DNA of 64,000 nt from Owenia fusiformis. Taxonomy: Eukaryota > Annelida > Polychaeta > Sabellida > Oweniidae. The notes beneath the pieces are model-generated. The model was given only the letters and a program-made list of their open reading frames with translations. It ran no database searches and was not told the DNA's origin. Location of the stretch: NCBI GenBank assembly GCA_903813345.2, contig CAIIXF020000007.1:34748538-34812537 (forward strand). Reading direction: 5' to 3'. The position numbers and the translations under genes are program-made. Of this stretch, positions 12,501 to 27,500 are shown piece by piece (within the stretch, counting starts at the first letter, position 1; the number at the start of each line of letters is the position of its first letter).

Positions 12501-15500
12501 ATATATTCGTTTTTCATTGGTTCATTGAGATCACGTGATCATTCTCAACGAGACATGGTCAACCCATGGTCAGAATCATCACCCCCTCCCCCACACATAC
12601 CTAAAACTCTCGTGTCACGTGACCTATGCCTGGATACTAGCATTTTATATTTGTAAACTCACATTTGTATTCGTAAACTCACATTTATATTCGTAAATTT
12701 TCAATTTATTATTCGCTAATGTTTGAATATTTCTTTGCTTTCTGAAATAATTTATGGGTAATATGCAAGATTATTATTCGTGAAAATACATTTCTTAGAT
12801 AAAATAACAGGCAACTTTTTGAAATTTACGAATTCTAATCTTCAGTTTGCGAATAATAAATTGTTAGTTTTACAAATGTTCTTAGTCGTTACAAACATAA
12901 AATGCTCCCGATTTTAGGATCTATTTGTCTATTTGATACATCATATATGAATTTGTAATTTAGGCATTTTATTTGTAAATGTCACATTGATATTCGTATA
13001 AGGGAATTTATAACAAACGAATAATGAAGCAGTTATGACGCTATAGAAACACAATGACCTGGAGTATATGGAATGTTTTCTGCTTCATTATTCGTATTTT
13101 ACTATATGTATTCGTAAATTGAACTTCTGTACTTGTTAAATGCACATTTATGTTCGTAACTTGAGTATTTTCACTCATTGTTTGCCTTTTCTGTTCGTTA
13201 ATCTATTTTGTTTCGTTAAAACGTATATGTATGTGTTTTATACTGAAATACATTCAAAAGTCCTTAAACGCATTTGTTAGTAACACATTGTTTATCAGTA
13301 TACAAATAAAATGAGTTCATTTTGTACCTTTATCATTGTTTCTGCAAATATATTAATTTGATATCTAAGGACTGAACGTCGAATTTATCAATGAATAAGT
13401 ACTAGTCTTGGCATTTTTATTTTTTAATTGTCGAATTTATTTTCGTAACAAGGTAATATGTTTTCGTAAAAGTGCACATTTATTGTTCGTAAATATTGTC
13501 ATTTGTATTCGTGAATTGCACTTTTATATTCGTTTTTCATTGGTTTATTAAGATCACGTGATCATTCTCAACGAGACATGGTCAACCCATAGTCAAAGTC
13601 ATCGCCCCCTCCCCTACACATGTCATGTCACGTGACCTTTGCCTCGAGACTTGCAGTTTATATTCGTTAATTCACATTTGTATTCGTAAACTCACATTTA
13701 TATTCGTAAAGTTTCATTTTATCATTCGCTAATGTACGAATATTCCTTTGCTTTCTGCAACAATTCATGGGTAATATGCAAGATTATTATTGGTAAAAAT
13801 ACATCTCTTCGATAAAATAACAGGCAATTTTGGGGAAATTTACGAATTGTAAGCTGTAGTTGGCGAATAATAAATTGTTAGTTACAAATATTTCTAGTCC
13901 TTAGAAACATAAAATGCACCCGAATTTAGTATCTGTTTGTTTATTTGATACATCATATTTGTATTTGTAATTTGGGAATTCTATTTGTAAATGTTACATT
14001 AATATTCGTATAAGGGAATTTATTCCGAACGAATAATGAAGCAGTTATGACGCTATAGGAGTATTGGTTACTTTTCTGATTATGTATGTTCTGATGCAAT
14101 TCAGATTCATGAAATCATATATTATTTATTATATAATGTCCCTGATGGATTCAGAGATTATATATATGTATAAAAATTTTCAGTCTCAAATACCTTTTTG
14201 GTACATGTTTATGGAATGTTTTCTGCTTCATTATTCGTATTTTGCAATATGTATTCGTATATTGAACTTTTGAATTTGTTAAAAGTACATTTATGTTCGT
14301 AACTTGAGTATTTTAATTCATTGTTTGTATTTTCTGTTCGTTAATCTTATTTGTTTCGTTAAAATGTATATGTAGGTGTTTTATACAGAAATACATTCAA
14401 AAGTACTCAAAAGCATTTGTAAATGACACATTGTATATCCGTATTCAAATAAATTTAAGTTCATTTTTTACCATTATCGTTTTTTCTGCAAATATATTAG
14501 TTTAATATCTACGAACTGAATGTCAATTTTATCAATGAATAAGTACTTGCCTTGGCATCTCATTTTTTAATTGTCGAATTTATTTTCGCAACAAGGTAAT
14601 ATGTTTCTGTAAAAGTGCACATTTACTGTTCGTAAATATTGTCATTTGTATTCGTAAATTGCACTTATATATTCGTTTTTCATTGGTTCATTAAGATCAC
14701 GTGATCATTCTCAACGAGACATGGTCAAGACATGGTCAAAGTCATCACCCCCTCCCTCTCACACACCTAAAACTCTTGTGTCACGTGACCTATGCCCCGA
14801 GACTTGCAGTTTATATTCGTAAACTCACATTTGTATTAGTAAACACTCACATTTATATTCGTAAAGTTTCATTTTATTATTCGTTAATGTACGAATATTT
14901 CTTTGCTTTCTGCAATAATACATGGGTAATTTGCAAGATTATTATTTGTAAAAAGACATTTCTCCGATAAAATAACAGGCAACTTATTTGAAATTTACGA
15001 ATTATAAACTGTAGTTGGCGAATAATAAATTGCTAGTTACAAATATTTCCAGTCCTTACAAACATAAAATGCACCCGATTTAGGGAATTATTTGTCTATT
15101 TGATACATCATATGTATTTGTAACTTAGGCATTTTATTTGTAAATGTTACATTAATATTCGTATATGGGAACTTATTACAAACGAATAATGAAGCAGTTA
15201 TGACGCTATACATGTTAGCCTGTTAATTTGAGGATAGTTACATTACTGTATATCTGTCAGTGATTGAATACTGGAAATCCTTACCTCAATGCACATATTC
15301 TTTCAGCTTCAATATTTGATGGTAAATATGGAAGTGAAACTGAAAACAAACTGGAGATGGAATTAGATGGTGTCATGGAGCGTAAACAGCGCGTCAGTGT
15401 AGCCAGATATAAGTGGTCCAATGCTAAAGTTCTCTTACAACACTCCTGCAACCAACTAGCATTCGCATGTAGGAAATGGCAGAGTCTAAATGCTTGTAAA

Positions 15501-18500
15501 CCCAAGTATGTGTTTTGTCTATGAACATTGTTTTTTTTGTTTTTCAAGATAATTGTTGTTTTTAATGAAAAAATGTTCTTTTGGATATTTTGAAGATCAA
15601 CTGATTGTATAAGAAATTTTCAAGTAGTGAGTTGATTCTCTGTAGCTCAAATAAACCTGTTGTAGCTGAGGGCTTGTACAGTAAAAGTATGTTTCGTCCA
15701 TTAGAATAGAAACTGCTACACAATTGAACTTAAAGCACATATTTTTAATCTGTTCCTAAAAATCTCTGGAATGGTTAACCATAAGTTAAGTGGAAAAGTC
15801 AGATGAAGCATTTTTGCCATTACGAAATATCTGATTCTACTCAAATGTTCTTATCTAGTGACACAAGAGGAAGATACCAAGCTGCTACAGAAACCCGAAA
15901 CAACCTCATTGCTGCAAGTCAAAATATCGCAAGCGCCCAACGTTACCTCACAGGGATAACCTTCCCCTATTGTAAACCAGACGAGGTTGAGACTCTAAAC
16001 AAGGCAGTGAATAACATCTACAATGACATGCAGTCTCCTGACAGGCACAACCATGCACTGCAGTGTTATACTGTCACACATAAGAGAGCTGCTGCCCTTG
16101 TTCAGTGGTTTGAAAGTGTATGTAGTATTATAGGCTTTGTATTTTGTTTGTAATTATGGATTTCCTGGAACAGGGATTGCGTCATGTAATATAAGAATCT
16201 GAAATCCCTTTAAATGGTCTGACACTACGTGCATGTCTAGTACTTTATGGCCTGATGCATAAATAACTTTTGGAAATATTTATTAGCCTATAAATAGATT
16301 GGGACTCCATTCATTGCAAGACTTAATAATTGAATTTAGCTATTATAGTCCATGTGATTTAGATGGTTTTTTTTTTCATAAATTAAGAGTGTATTTAGAA
16401 TAAAGTATTGATATGAGTATGTTGACAATTTTTTTTTATTTAAAGGTAATAACTGGGACCATAGCCAAAGATCTGAATGATGCAAAAACCAAAGAAAATG
16501 AACTTGACAAGAAACTGCGAGATGAAAGGCTTCGACTGATTCAACAGAAAATTAAAGAGGTTATTGGAGAAGATGTAGATATCGATGTCACAGGTATGTC
16601 TTACCTTCACATATATTTTTATATGAAGGTTACTCATCAGTGGTTTAATATACATCTACAGGGTGTCCCGAAAGTATGGGGCCCCCCCTAGCCAGACATA
16701 TTCCAGTGTCCTCATAGTATGTGTCATATATCATTTTAAAGCTTATCCAAAGTTACATTGATTTGCCAAGTATCGTGGTTTAACTCCCAAATGGGAAAAA
16801 GTTACAGTCATTTTAAAAGTTAGTGTTTTGTCAAAATAAAGTTCAATTTTACACCACACTACGAGTCAATGAGTCCCCCTTTGGTCATGTTAACAATAGC
16901 AATTATTTTCAGATATGACCTTAAAAGCCCTTCAAATAGGGGTGTGGAATTTTATAACCCTCTTAAAACCTGTTAAGGCACTTTAGAAGAGTTTCCTTAG
17001 AGTTTCTACCCTCACCGTTCTCTTTTTCCAACTCAATATCCATCCGACCCGAAAAGAATTGCTGCTGTTAAGATGGCCCGGAAGGACACATTGAGTTGTG
17101 ATTTGATGTAAAATTGAACTTAATTTTGACCAAACACTAAATTTTGAAATGCCTGTAATTTTTTCCCATTTGGGAGTTAAACCACGATACTTGGTGAATC
17201 AATGTAACTTTGGGTAAGCTTTAACATGATATATGATACATACTATGAGGACACTGGTATATGTCTGCCTAGGGGGGGGGGGGCATACTTTCGGGACACC
17301 CTGTACATTTCAGTTTTAATTGCTTTATATTGATATTGTTTTTGCAATTATTGCTAGAATCTGCTATTGATATTGTTTTTGGTGTTGATATTGTTTTAAA
17401 AAGAATGAATCAGAAGAGTTTGATGTCAGAATTCAAACGTACTGTATGAGACAATACAATTTTTAAATCAATTTTATTTTTTGAATATGATTCACCATTA
17501 CATAGATCTGTTACAATACACAATGCTTAGATAACTGCAGAAATTAATGTTTATACGTCTTATACATCAGAGGTTCCAAAATCAAAAAATAACTGGAAAG
17601 CATATTTTCAAAACAAGAACAAATGCATAGTACTGTCAGTAATATCATGAACAACAAGTTGTCACTGGTCACATAGTCATGGACGGTTGAGGCCCATAGC
17701 CAGCTTTGGCTATCCTCTCTCTGGACCTCTCTTTTTGTTATGTTCATCGGAATGCAAGTAACTGTGAGCTTAGGACCCTTTGATTTTCAATTTCATGGAC
17801 CTTCTGGAACTTCTAGAAAGTTCATATTAATATGCTTTTAGAAAAAATGCTTTAAATGGTTTGCACTTAATTCATTTCAGTAAAAACAGGTAAGCTTTAG
17901 GTGTTTAATGGTTTCAAAAATGTTGTTCGTTATGTTGTTATCATTTTGGTGTGATAAATGATATGCCAAAGTCTTTTTTTGAAAACAGTTTAACAGTGCT
18001 TCACATTTTCACATTTATCACATTTTCACATTTATGTCTATATATTTCATTATTTATGCAAGTTGTCATTTAAATGAACTAGAAGGAATAGAGAGTTTAA
18101 GATGTTGGAAGCATATTTTCAAAATCATGCCAATGTTTTCCTTACAATCCTGATTTCATTTTCTCAAAAAAGAATTGAAATATCTGATGAAATATGGGAA
18201 GCTATATACTGTAGATGCAAAAATGTTCAAAATCATAAATCAAAGGACTATCCAGAAATAAAGTGATAACTGTTGGACTTTTTGGAAAATAGGCATGAGA
18301 TGGAATGATGAGAGCAAAAGATATCGTAGAATTGTGACACTTTTTAGAAACTTACTTTCAACTCGTCTCTTTCCCTTCTAATACCTTTAATAAAGTTTAT
18401 TTTGTGCATTTTTCATATTTTATATAATATGTCTGTTTTCATGATTTATGTGTGTCATGTTTGCATATGTGTCATTCAATAAAGTATTGTTCATTTGTGT

Positions 18501-21500
18501 CTGTTAGTTATGGTTTATGCAGCTTGTCATGATTTTAGACCATATGTGATGAAACTCATATGCACATCACCACTTGCTACTTTTAACTCACATGATTGAG
18601 GTGTTCTTATCCTTAAATGGTTTCATTCCAAAAATGTGACTAGGTATAAGGTGGAACATAATGATTTCCTTTTAAATTTTGCAGGTAGTTCTATGCTGTC
18701 TGTTTTTTATGTTTACTTTCATTTTGAGCATTAATTGTTTTGAAGTTTCTGTAAAAAATACTACAAAATCTTTCAGCAGTAGTAACTTGAGTTTATAGGT
18801 TTGCAATATTAAAAATATTTTATAAGGATTTATTGCTTTATCTCCAAATTTTCAAAATTAATTGTTTAGATACAACAAAGGAATCCATATTGCTGTTTTC
18901 GAATTTATGTCATTTGTAATACCTTACCAAGGCACATATTAACTATAATGAAACTCATATCATTTCTTAGTAGGAATAACTAAAGCTTTGATGATTGCAA
19001 CCAGTGATCAATGGTCGTTACTTGTAGTCTCAAATGAATATGTGTTTGAGGATTGAGTTATAATAGAAGTAATGAATTTATTCTGTATCGCAGATGAGAC
19101 TGAGTCTGATGGTGATGATGTTGATGAAGTCATGGCACAACTCTTTGAACCTGACAATGTTTCTGAGGCAGGAGATTTATCCAATGGAGGGGTGAGTTTT
19201 TTTTGTTTTCATGAATAAAGAAACATTGAATTACTTAGGTTTATAAAGCAGTAATGTTCCTGGTCACAGCTTTGAAAATTTAGACCCACAAGGCCATAAT
19301 TTTTCTCTTTCTATCATATTTTTTTTCTAATTGTTAATATTTTATTCAAGAAAGCATTCAAAATTTCTCAGCAGTAATATACCATTTTAGTAGGGACTAA
19401 CCAGGTGGCTCATCTTTGAGATATCTACCATCTCTTATCCAGAGAGAGAACTATTTTTTTCTTTTTTCTGTTCTTGAGTTGTTTACTGGCAATAGGTGGC
19501 TCTGTGCTATTCATAGTAGCAATGATTTGATGAGTGTTCATCTTTAGGAAATATAAATTTTGTGATATCACACATAATAAAATGATTCAATGAATTATAT
19601 ACCCAGTTATGGCATTTTTAGCATACTTTTGTTACATCATTAGTGACATATTAGACAAAAACATACCAAAGCTGAAACATTTTGTAAACAACCACCTGTG
19701 ATGTCAGGAGGGAAATCTCCCAAAATTCAATGTTGGTATTGGGTCCACAGTTTCAGTGTGATAGAATCATATAAGGCTTATATGACCATATAAGAGTCCA
19801 ACTTACTGTTGTCCACCATTTTGAATGTCATGTGATAGATCCATATAAAGCTTGTGGGACCATGTAGGGAAAGCTAAGGGGAATTCCCTAATACCAAGTA
19901 ATACCGGAGAATTATGGGAGCTACTCACCTATTCTGTTTAATGTGTACCGGATTTTCTCGAATATACGCCCCCCTAAATTTAGGCCCATGGGCCAAAAAT
20001 CGAATGTAGTACGCTTATACGCCCATGGGCCTATAAAAATGACTATTATTGATTTTTTCAATAAATTCAAGAGTATTTTGTCACTGGCAGATTGTTCTGT
20101 CTTTACTTTGTTTCAACATTAAGTTCAATGCTGTGCAGTAAGTGGCAGTGGTGGATCGTTCTGTTGTTACTTTGTTTCAACATTAAGTCCAAGGTTGTAG
20201 GTGACATTTCCTTTAAAATTTTTACAAAACATGCGGTAGGACTACAACAGTAGGTACGGTTCTTCTCACCTTTACGCCCACTGGGCCAAAAATTGAAAGT
20301 AGTATACTTATACGCCCATGGGCGAAAAATAAGAGGTAAAATAACAGACGAAATTACCCCTTCTTTCAGTTATACGCCCAGGGCTTATATGCGAGAAAAT
20401 CCGGTAACTTAATATCATTTTATAATGTCAATAAGTTCGCAACTTAAGTCCATGACATAAGTTCATGCCTTTTACAATGGACATGTTATCTACTATTTTA
20501 TTTTATTTTAATAGATGTCACTGTCTCATTTCAAAACAAATGTTGGAGGAATTTAAGTGTCTGTTTATTTGCCGGTTTATTTGTTTATTTAAACTTGAAC
20601 TTTGTTCTCTAAAAGATAATGTTGGGAACATGCACATGCGCATTGAGACACTATCAATTAAAAGTTATATAGGTCAACAGAAAATTGGTGCCTTACAAAG
20701 ATGGATAGTTTATATCAAAGCTACATCTGCTTCTGTATAAAACAATGGAACCTTGATAACATTTTTGAGTCAGTAATCATCTGTACTCTAAAGGTTAGAG
20801 GATGCACTACAAATAAATATATACGATAAATGGATATTATATAAGAGCACAGGAGCTAAGGAGCTCTAAGGTGGACCCTATCCAATGAGGACTCATTGTT
20901 ATTATGGGATTTCACACTGTGAGTAAAGTACAACTATGATGAGTTTTTCTTTAGACATACACTGATACACTGTATCTTTGATCAGGCAAAATGGCGACCA
21001 TGAGAAATGAAGTTAAAGCTTTGTACTACATATTTTCAACACCATGCAGGATTTAGTTTTTCACCCTGGGTAGATAATATTGGTTTCAGAATAATCACAT
21101 TAATACTTCATAAAGAATAATCTTTATATATTTTAGAGTCAGATATTACGAATTTTATTTGTTATTGATATGTTGATAATTTTGACCATAATTTAAACAT
21201 TTGAAAGGAAGACTATCTAAAGAGGTACATTATAAAAGGCCTTGAGTGATTAAGTAATTATTAACACAAAAAGTCAAGTTAATAATGAATAACTTAATTT
21301 CAAATATTAACTTATTTTGATTAATAATAAATTGAGCAAATAGTACATCAGTCAGCTGCATTATCCCCGGGAATATTCTAAGCATTAAACTTGCAGTTAA
21401 TATGTATATAAAAAGATATAATTGTATAAAATTATCACAATTTATCACAATCACAATATCACAAGTATTTTGGCACTTACCATTTATACCATTTAAAATT

Positions 21501-24500
21501 ATGGCACTGTGTGGTTATATCATTAATCCCTTAAAATTACATCCATATGTACATGTATACTGTTCATTGTTCATATTGCCCTGATTGATTCCCTTTATAT
21601 ACTGCACTTCATGCTCAGCAGTTGTTTTAAGTTCAAGAATGTTTCTTAATTATTGTTTTAATTCTCAATTGAATTCTGCTATATTATTCAAATGGTCCTG
21701 AATGAGTTCTCTTATATTGTTCAAATGGCCGTGATTAAAAACTGCATGGATTATATGCCCATGAGGGTGTCATCCAGTTTGATAATAAACAATATTGAGT
21801 TTTGCTACATTGTTCAAATCGTCCTGATCCATTTCAGCTGTATTGTTTAAATCGTCCCGTATAGCATTTTAATGTATTCTTTTTATGATTATAGGACGTT
21901 GATAGTATAAATCTCCTAAAAGTTACATCCATATGTACATTTATTATGTTTATTGATCATATTGCCTTGATTGATTCACTTGATATATTGTAGTATAGAA
22001 AAGGCAATAAAGCATTGTTCCACCGGTCCTTTTGATGTCTGTTAAATACTGTATGTTTCTGAGTGATTCCAATGTGTCAGTTTATAACTGAATTAAGTCA
22101 ATATTTTCAATTGGGATTTGACATCTTTCACAGATTGGAAGCGGATCTATGTCTCCTTGTTCTTCATAGCAATGTGGACAGTACCATGCTATGTGTCCAC
22201 ACGGTGCATAGATACCAAACATTTTACGGTTATTGCAGAAACGACACATTAGCCCATACAGTATCCCAGCAACTGAATGAAACTTTGCCAAGCAGAACCG
22301 TGCTACTGCGAGTCTCATTGTAGCAATCCATCTCTGTACTTTCAGTGTCCATAACTTGATTGCATAGTATACTCTAACAAAGGCGAGCCATATTCCTTGT
22401 AGTATGTAAGAGAGAGGTACTGCAACCTCATATAGAAAACTGAACAACAGTTGTAGAAGAGTGGACAGGACAGCAAAAACTCTAGATAGGAACCCCATGG
22501 TGTAGCTTAAATAAAAATAAATTTTAAAATAGAAATAAAATTTTGGTATAATATAGAGTTAGCTAATTTTTATTATACATTTGGTTGTAATACATGGTAC
22601 TAATATAAAGAAAATTGCAAAATTGACCAACCATATACCTTGTGCTATGTAATATAAAATTTATTTATTATTTCTGATAAAATATGCCTGAATTAAACAT
22701 AATATTAAACACAGCAGCTAAGAAGAGAGCTTGCTAACTTGAAGAAAGTTAAACAATTAAATAAATATACAATTGAATAAAGAAAAGCTAGCTGATAGGA
22801 AGAAAGTTAAACAACAAAGTTAGAATAAATTTAAAGAAAAGCTAGCTGATGAGGCAGAAAGTTAGAATTTAAACAACAAAGTTAAATAAAAACAAAAAAA
22901 ACTGTTTTACCTTGTGTAATAATGCTGTAATTAAAGGCAGAATCAGATCTATAGGGGTGAAAAAATTACAAGCAATGTGTACAATTGACCTACCAATCTA
23001 TTTCTTACAATCTCAAATACAATATCTCCCAAAAGATTCACGCTATGTTATAAATTGGTGAAGTTATAATGGATTCAAAGTGCAAAAATGAATGAAAAAT
23101 GTTTAAATTCTCCCAAATAATAAGAATGGTAACCATTCTTATAGAAAAATAATACGTTATTGTAAATATCTTTAGTTTTCCTGAAATAAAGTATGCACTT
23201 TGGTGATTTTTAGAAAATAGACATGAAAAGGAATGACATGAGCCAGAAATATTCTAAAATTGAAACAATTTTCCTATAATAATGTTTGTTACATCCATTG
23301 AATTTGAGCATCATGATCATCCTGGTTATGCATTGGCTATCCTGGATGATGTCATAATGTTCGTTAATCATTTATCGTATGCATTTATCATACTTCAGAA
23401 GGTTGATATTTATAGCAATACACATAGGAACTCATGTACATATGCGTAAACATATTAGCATTAAGTTAATCATTTACCTAGCACTATCTTCATAATAAAG
23501 ATAGAATTTTGTGTAAAAGATCTGTATTTGTTTTAACAAATATGACTGAAGAACCTAAAATTATTCAATCTAGACTAGCTATAAGTTTAGAATTGTTGCA
23601 TTTGAATTTGTTTTTATTTGTATGCTTGAAATGTGATAGGTTCACAAATAGACTTGTCTTCTTTAAATTATAAATATATGAATATACTTGTATTGCTACA
23701 AAGTTCCTAATTTCTCTGGAAACTGATCTAATGTTTACATGTAGGGGCCTACATCAGTTGAAATTAACCCTTATCTTGTCTTGCCATATTAAAATGCACA
23801 GATGTCATCTTATTCCTTTCACTATGTCTTGGAACTTCATGTCATCCTAGAAAGGGCTCCCAAGGAGTATGTGACAAGGGGACCTGGCCTCTAAAAATGT
23901 GACTAATTGCAACTAGAGGTGTCACAGTCCAAAAGAAATTTGGTACGGTACAGAACAGTACAAATGGTCTCGGGACACGGTACTTTCGGGACGGGACAGA
24001 ACATTAAAAAAATGATGCAATGTTTGATGAAGGCAGTTTCACTTTTCAGAATCATATTTCAGAAATAAAAAAAACGTTGATTAAAATCTAATATAATGCA
24101 TCTGCTGGGAATGTGATCGGAATTTCACATAGCACGATGTACTATCACCAATTTGTTTACCTTGTGATATCGGAGTTCCAAAATACTTCCAACATGCCGA
24201 CTTTTTTTTACATTGATGCCGGCTCGATTTTTCAATTTCTTTTTTACATCCGGAATACTGATAATGCACTTGATTTGCGAACCATAATGAAGAAATTTAC
24301 GAACAAGCATTACCATCTACCTGAAATTGCGGGTCCATTAATAATACTTTTCAATGCAAAGAAGTGTAATCTAGGTATGAGGTAAGTGAAAATATTTAAT
24401 TTTTCAGAACGAAATCAGAGGTGTTCCTGGCTATTTATACACGTTTTTATGCATTTTAGGGAAGGAATTTATGTACCGATACCGAACCGATATAACCCTT

Positions 24501-27500
24501 TCTGTCCCGTGCCTGTACCGAAGCATCTGGACTGAAATTCAGTCCAATATCGGGACACCTCTAATTTGCGACTTTGCGTTATTTAATAATGAGCAAATGT
24601 GACAAATAAATATTTGCAAGTGACAATTTTGAACATTGATCTGACCGACAGTGACAAAAATAGACAATTCGTTCTGAATGTTGGCCTTGATGAATGCAAG
24701 TAAAGTTTTCTAAAAATGGAACATCACAGACCATTTGTTGGATTAAATTATTTGACTGACTAAAAAGGAAAGAATCTGACAAAATATGATAAGTAAATTT
24801 TAATTGTGACAAATGACAATTTTGGAATTTTAAAAGTGACTAAAGCATCCTCACTGCCCCCTCTTGGGTAGCCCTTTAGATTGCTACAGCAAATGGCTAA
24901 AGAGAAAATTTTGCAATTCCATCCTACAGCTCAGATTCAGATGCTCAGTGATTCATTGTAGGTACACAAGAATGTGGCAGAAACTTGATTTCTATATCTT
25001 ATCAGCCATTTTTTGAAAGGAAAGCAAAGCCCAAATATTTTATATATGTCACAAATGAATAACCAAGATACAGCCACTCTAGTCCGATGCAAGATATTAG
25101 CATCTTTCATCCTCAAAAGTCACACGTGCAAGATGACTTGTGACATCATTGGTTATAAACATAAACAACGTGGCAACGGATACACCGTTACTATGAGTAC
25201 CCATGCTCATACTAAAAATATAAGCTTGACGTCATAACAATGAAGCTTGGTTGCCATGCGTATCCAAGTATTTTCTATAATATTGATGTGACGTCACAAC
25301 ATCCGGGACTTTCTACCGTGGTATATACTCCGTGGTATATACAGCTGAAAACAAGGCTGCAGCTGGACACTGCAGGAAACAATGAAATACACCCTAATAT
25401 TTTTAATCATGTGATAGGTTCTTATCTGAGAAAGCGAGAAACATTTCAATGATATAATAATTAGAGGTTATGGCACTATCGTGGCATATATGCCCGAGGT
25501 CTCAGTGATATATGGCCCGACCTTGGGAGGGACATTGATCTCTGAGAACCGAGGGCATATGTGCCACGATAGTGACATAAACGATTTATAACATACCTAT
25601 GATGATGTAGACTGGTCAGAGAGTACCATTTTCTTATAGAATTGACAAACAAGTGGTTTGTAAATGATTGGAATGAGTTTAGAAAAATTGCTCGCGCAGT
25701 TTTATCTTCGATTGATTGGTTATGACGTCAGCGCATTGACCAATCAGAAAGTTAGCGGGCGCGGGCTTTTCAAAACTTATATTGGCCCGCTGTCTTGTGT
25801 ACACTTTGCACTATACATCATCATAGGTATGTTATAAAAGCAAATATTTCATTCTATGGAGGGCAATACCTGTTCATCTTTCAATGATTTTTGCAGTATG
25901 TATTGCCCGCAGCACGTAGAGTGAGGGAAATACATGCTGAAAGTGCATCAGGTATTGCCCGAACATAATGAAATGAATGAAATATTTGTTTTATTATATC
26001 ATTGCCTGACATTCTCTACAATCACTTTGCATTTCAAAGAAATATAGAATATTTGTTTTAATCAATAAATATGTCATAAACCCATAACACTTTACGTACA
26101 TGTATCATTGTATAGTACTCTTTTATTTGGAATGTACTACAAACCCTTCGACCTACGACCCTTCGACCCTACGACCTACTGGGGGTCAAGAATTCTTTGG
26201 AATATATTTTATTAAAAACCCTTCGACCTTTGATTTCCCAGTCCAGTTTTCTAGCTTATACACAGGCAAATTACATTGGACCCCCCCAGCCTTTCAGTAG
26301 GTGATGTAGGTTCAAACCTAAAGCGAACCTAAAAGTGAATCCCACAATTTGATGGCTACCTAAACGAACCTACTTCATGTAGGTTCGCTTTAGGTTCGAA
26401 CCTAAAACTACCTAAAGCACTTTAAAAAAATCAGAAACTTGTAGGTAGTTTTAGGTTCGAACCTAAGGCGAACCTAAAAATGTTATACTTTTTCAGGATT
26501 TACCTAAACCGAACCAAAAAATCTTAGAAATTATCTAGAGTTACCTAAAACTACCCAAAACACAAAAAATCGAAAAGTTGTAGGTAGTTTTAGGTTCGAA
26601 CCCAAAGCGAACCTAAAAAACATAGTCATTCTTCAAGAGTTACCTAAAGCGAACCTAAAAATCTTAAATCTACCTAAAACACTTCAAACTTGTAGGTAGT
26701 TTTAGGTTCGAACCCAAAGCTACCTAAAGCTACCTAAAGCAAACCTACAAAACAGAAGTTCTGTCACAGCCACTAGGGGCGCTGATAGCAGGAAGTATCA
26801 ATGCATTGTGGGTATAATATTCAAACTAAAATCAGTTAGACAGGAAATTTGGAAATAGCCAGGAAAATGGGGAAATATGCTGAAATGACCATCACATCAG
26901 TGCTCATTTACAAAGTACATGTAAGTAAGTGTACAAATGATCAATCAATATATTATTTTAACCTCTTGAATACCCAGAATGACGGATATATCTGTCACAG
27001 AATTTTTCACTAAAACTGCTCTAACTTTGGCAATTTTTATCCAATCTTCACAAATGATGTTTTAAAATGAATGTAATGGGTCTATGTTTACTATTCTTAT
27101 GAAATCAAACATCAACTGTTGTGTTTTTAGATGTAAATATCAAAAAAACTGGCAAAAAATAAACAATACTCTGGTTTCAAACCCTTTTTAGAGGCTGGTA
27201 TTCAAGAGGTTAAGTGTTATAAAAGCATGCAATTATAAAATAGGAGGAATTTTAAATAAATGTACCTGAGTGAGAAACTAAGCATCAAAATGTGTGAGAA
27301 ATAAATAAACAGTTGACATAGCCTATACAGTTCACAAGTTTGTAGGGTCCAGACACCCGGCTACCTCCATAGGCCAGCTTAGGACCATCATTGTAAATAA
27401 ATGTACTTGCGTGAGAATATATGCATCAAAATGTGTGAGAAATATATAAACAGTTCAAATCAACAAATCAAGTCATCCAGCTGCTGGGTGGTCTAAAGCC

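Noticed and set aside
14701-14970. 89-codon frame in element copy D
   Set aside because: The corresponding frame is not conserved in copies A, B and C.
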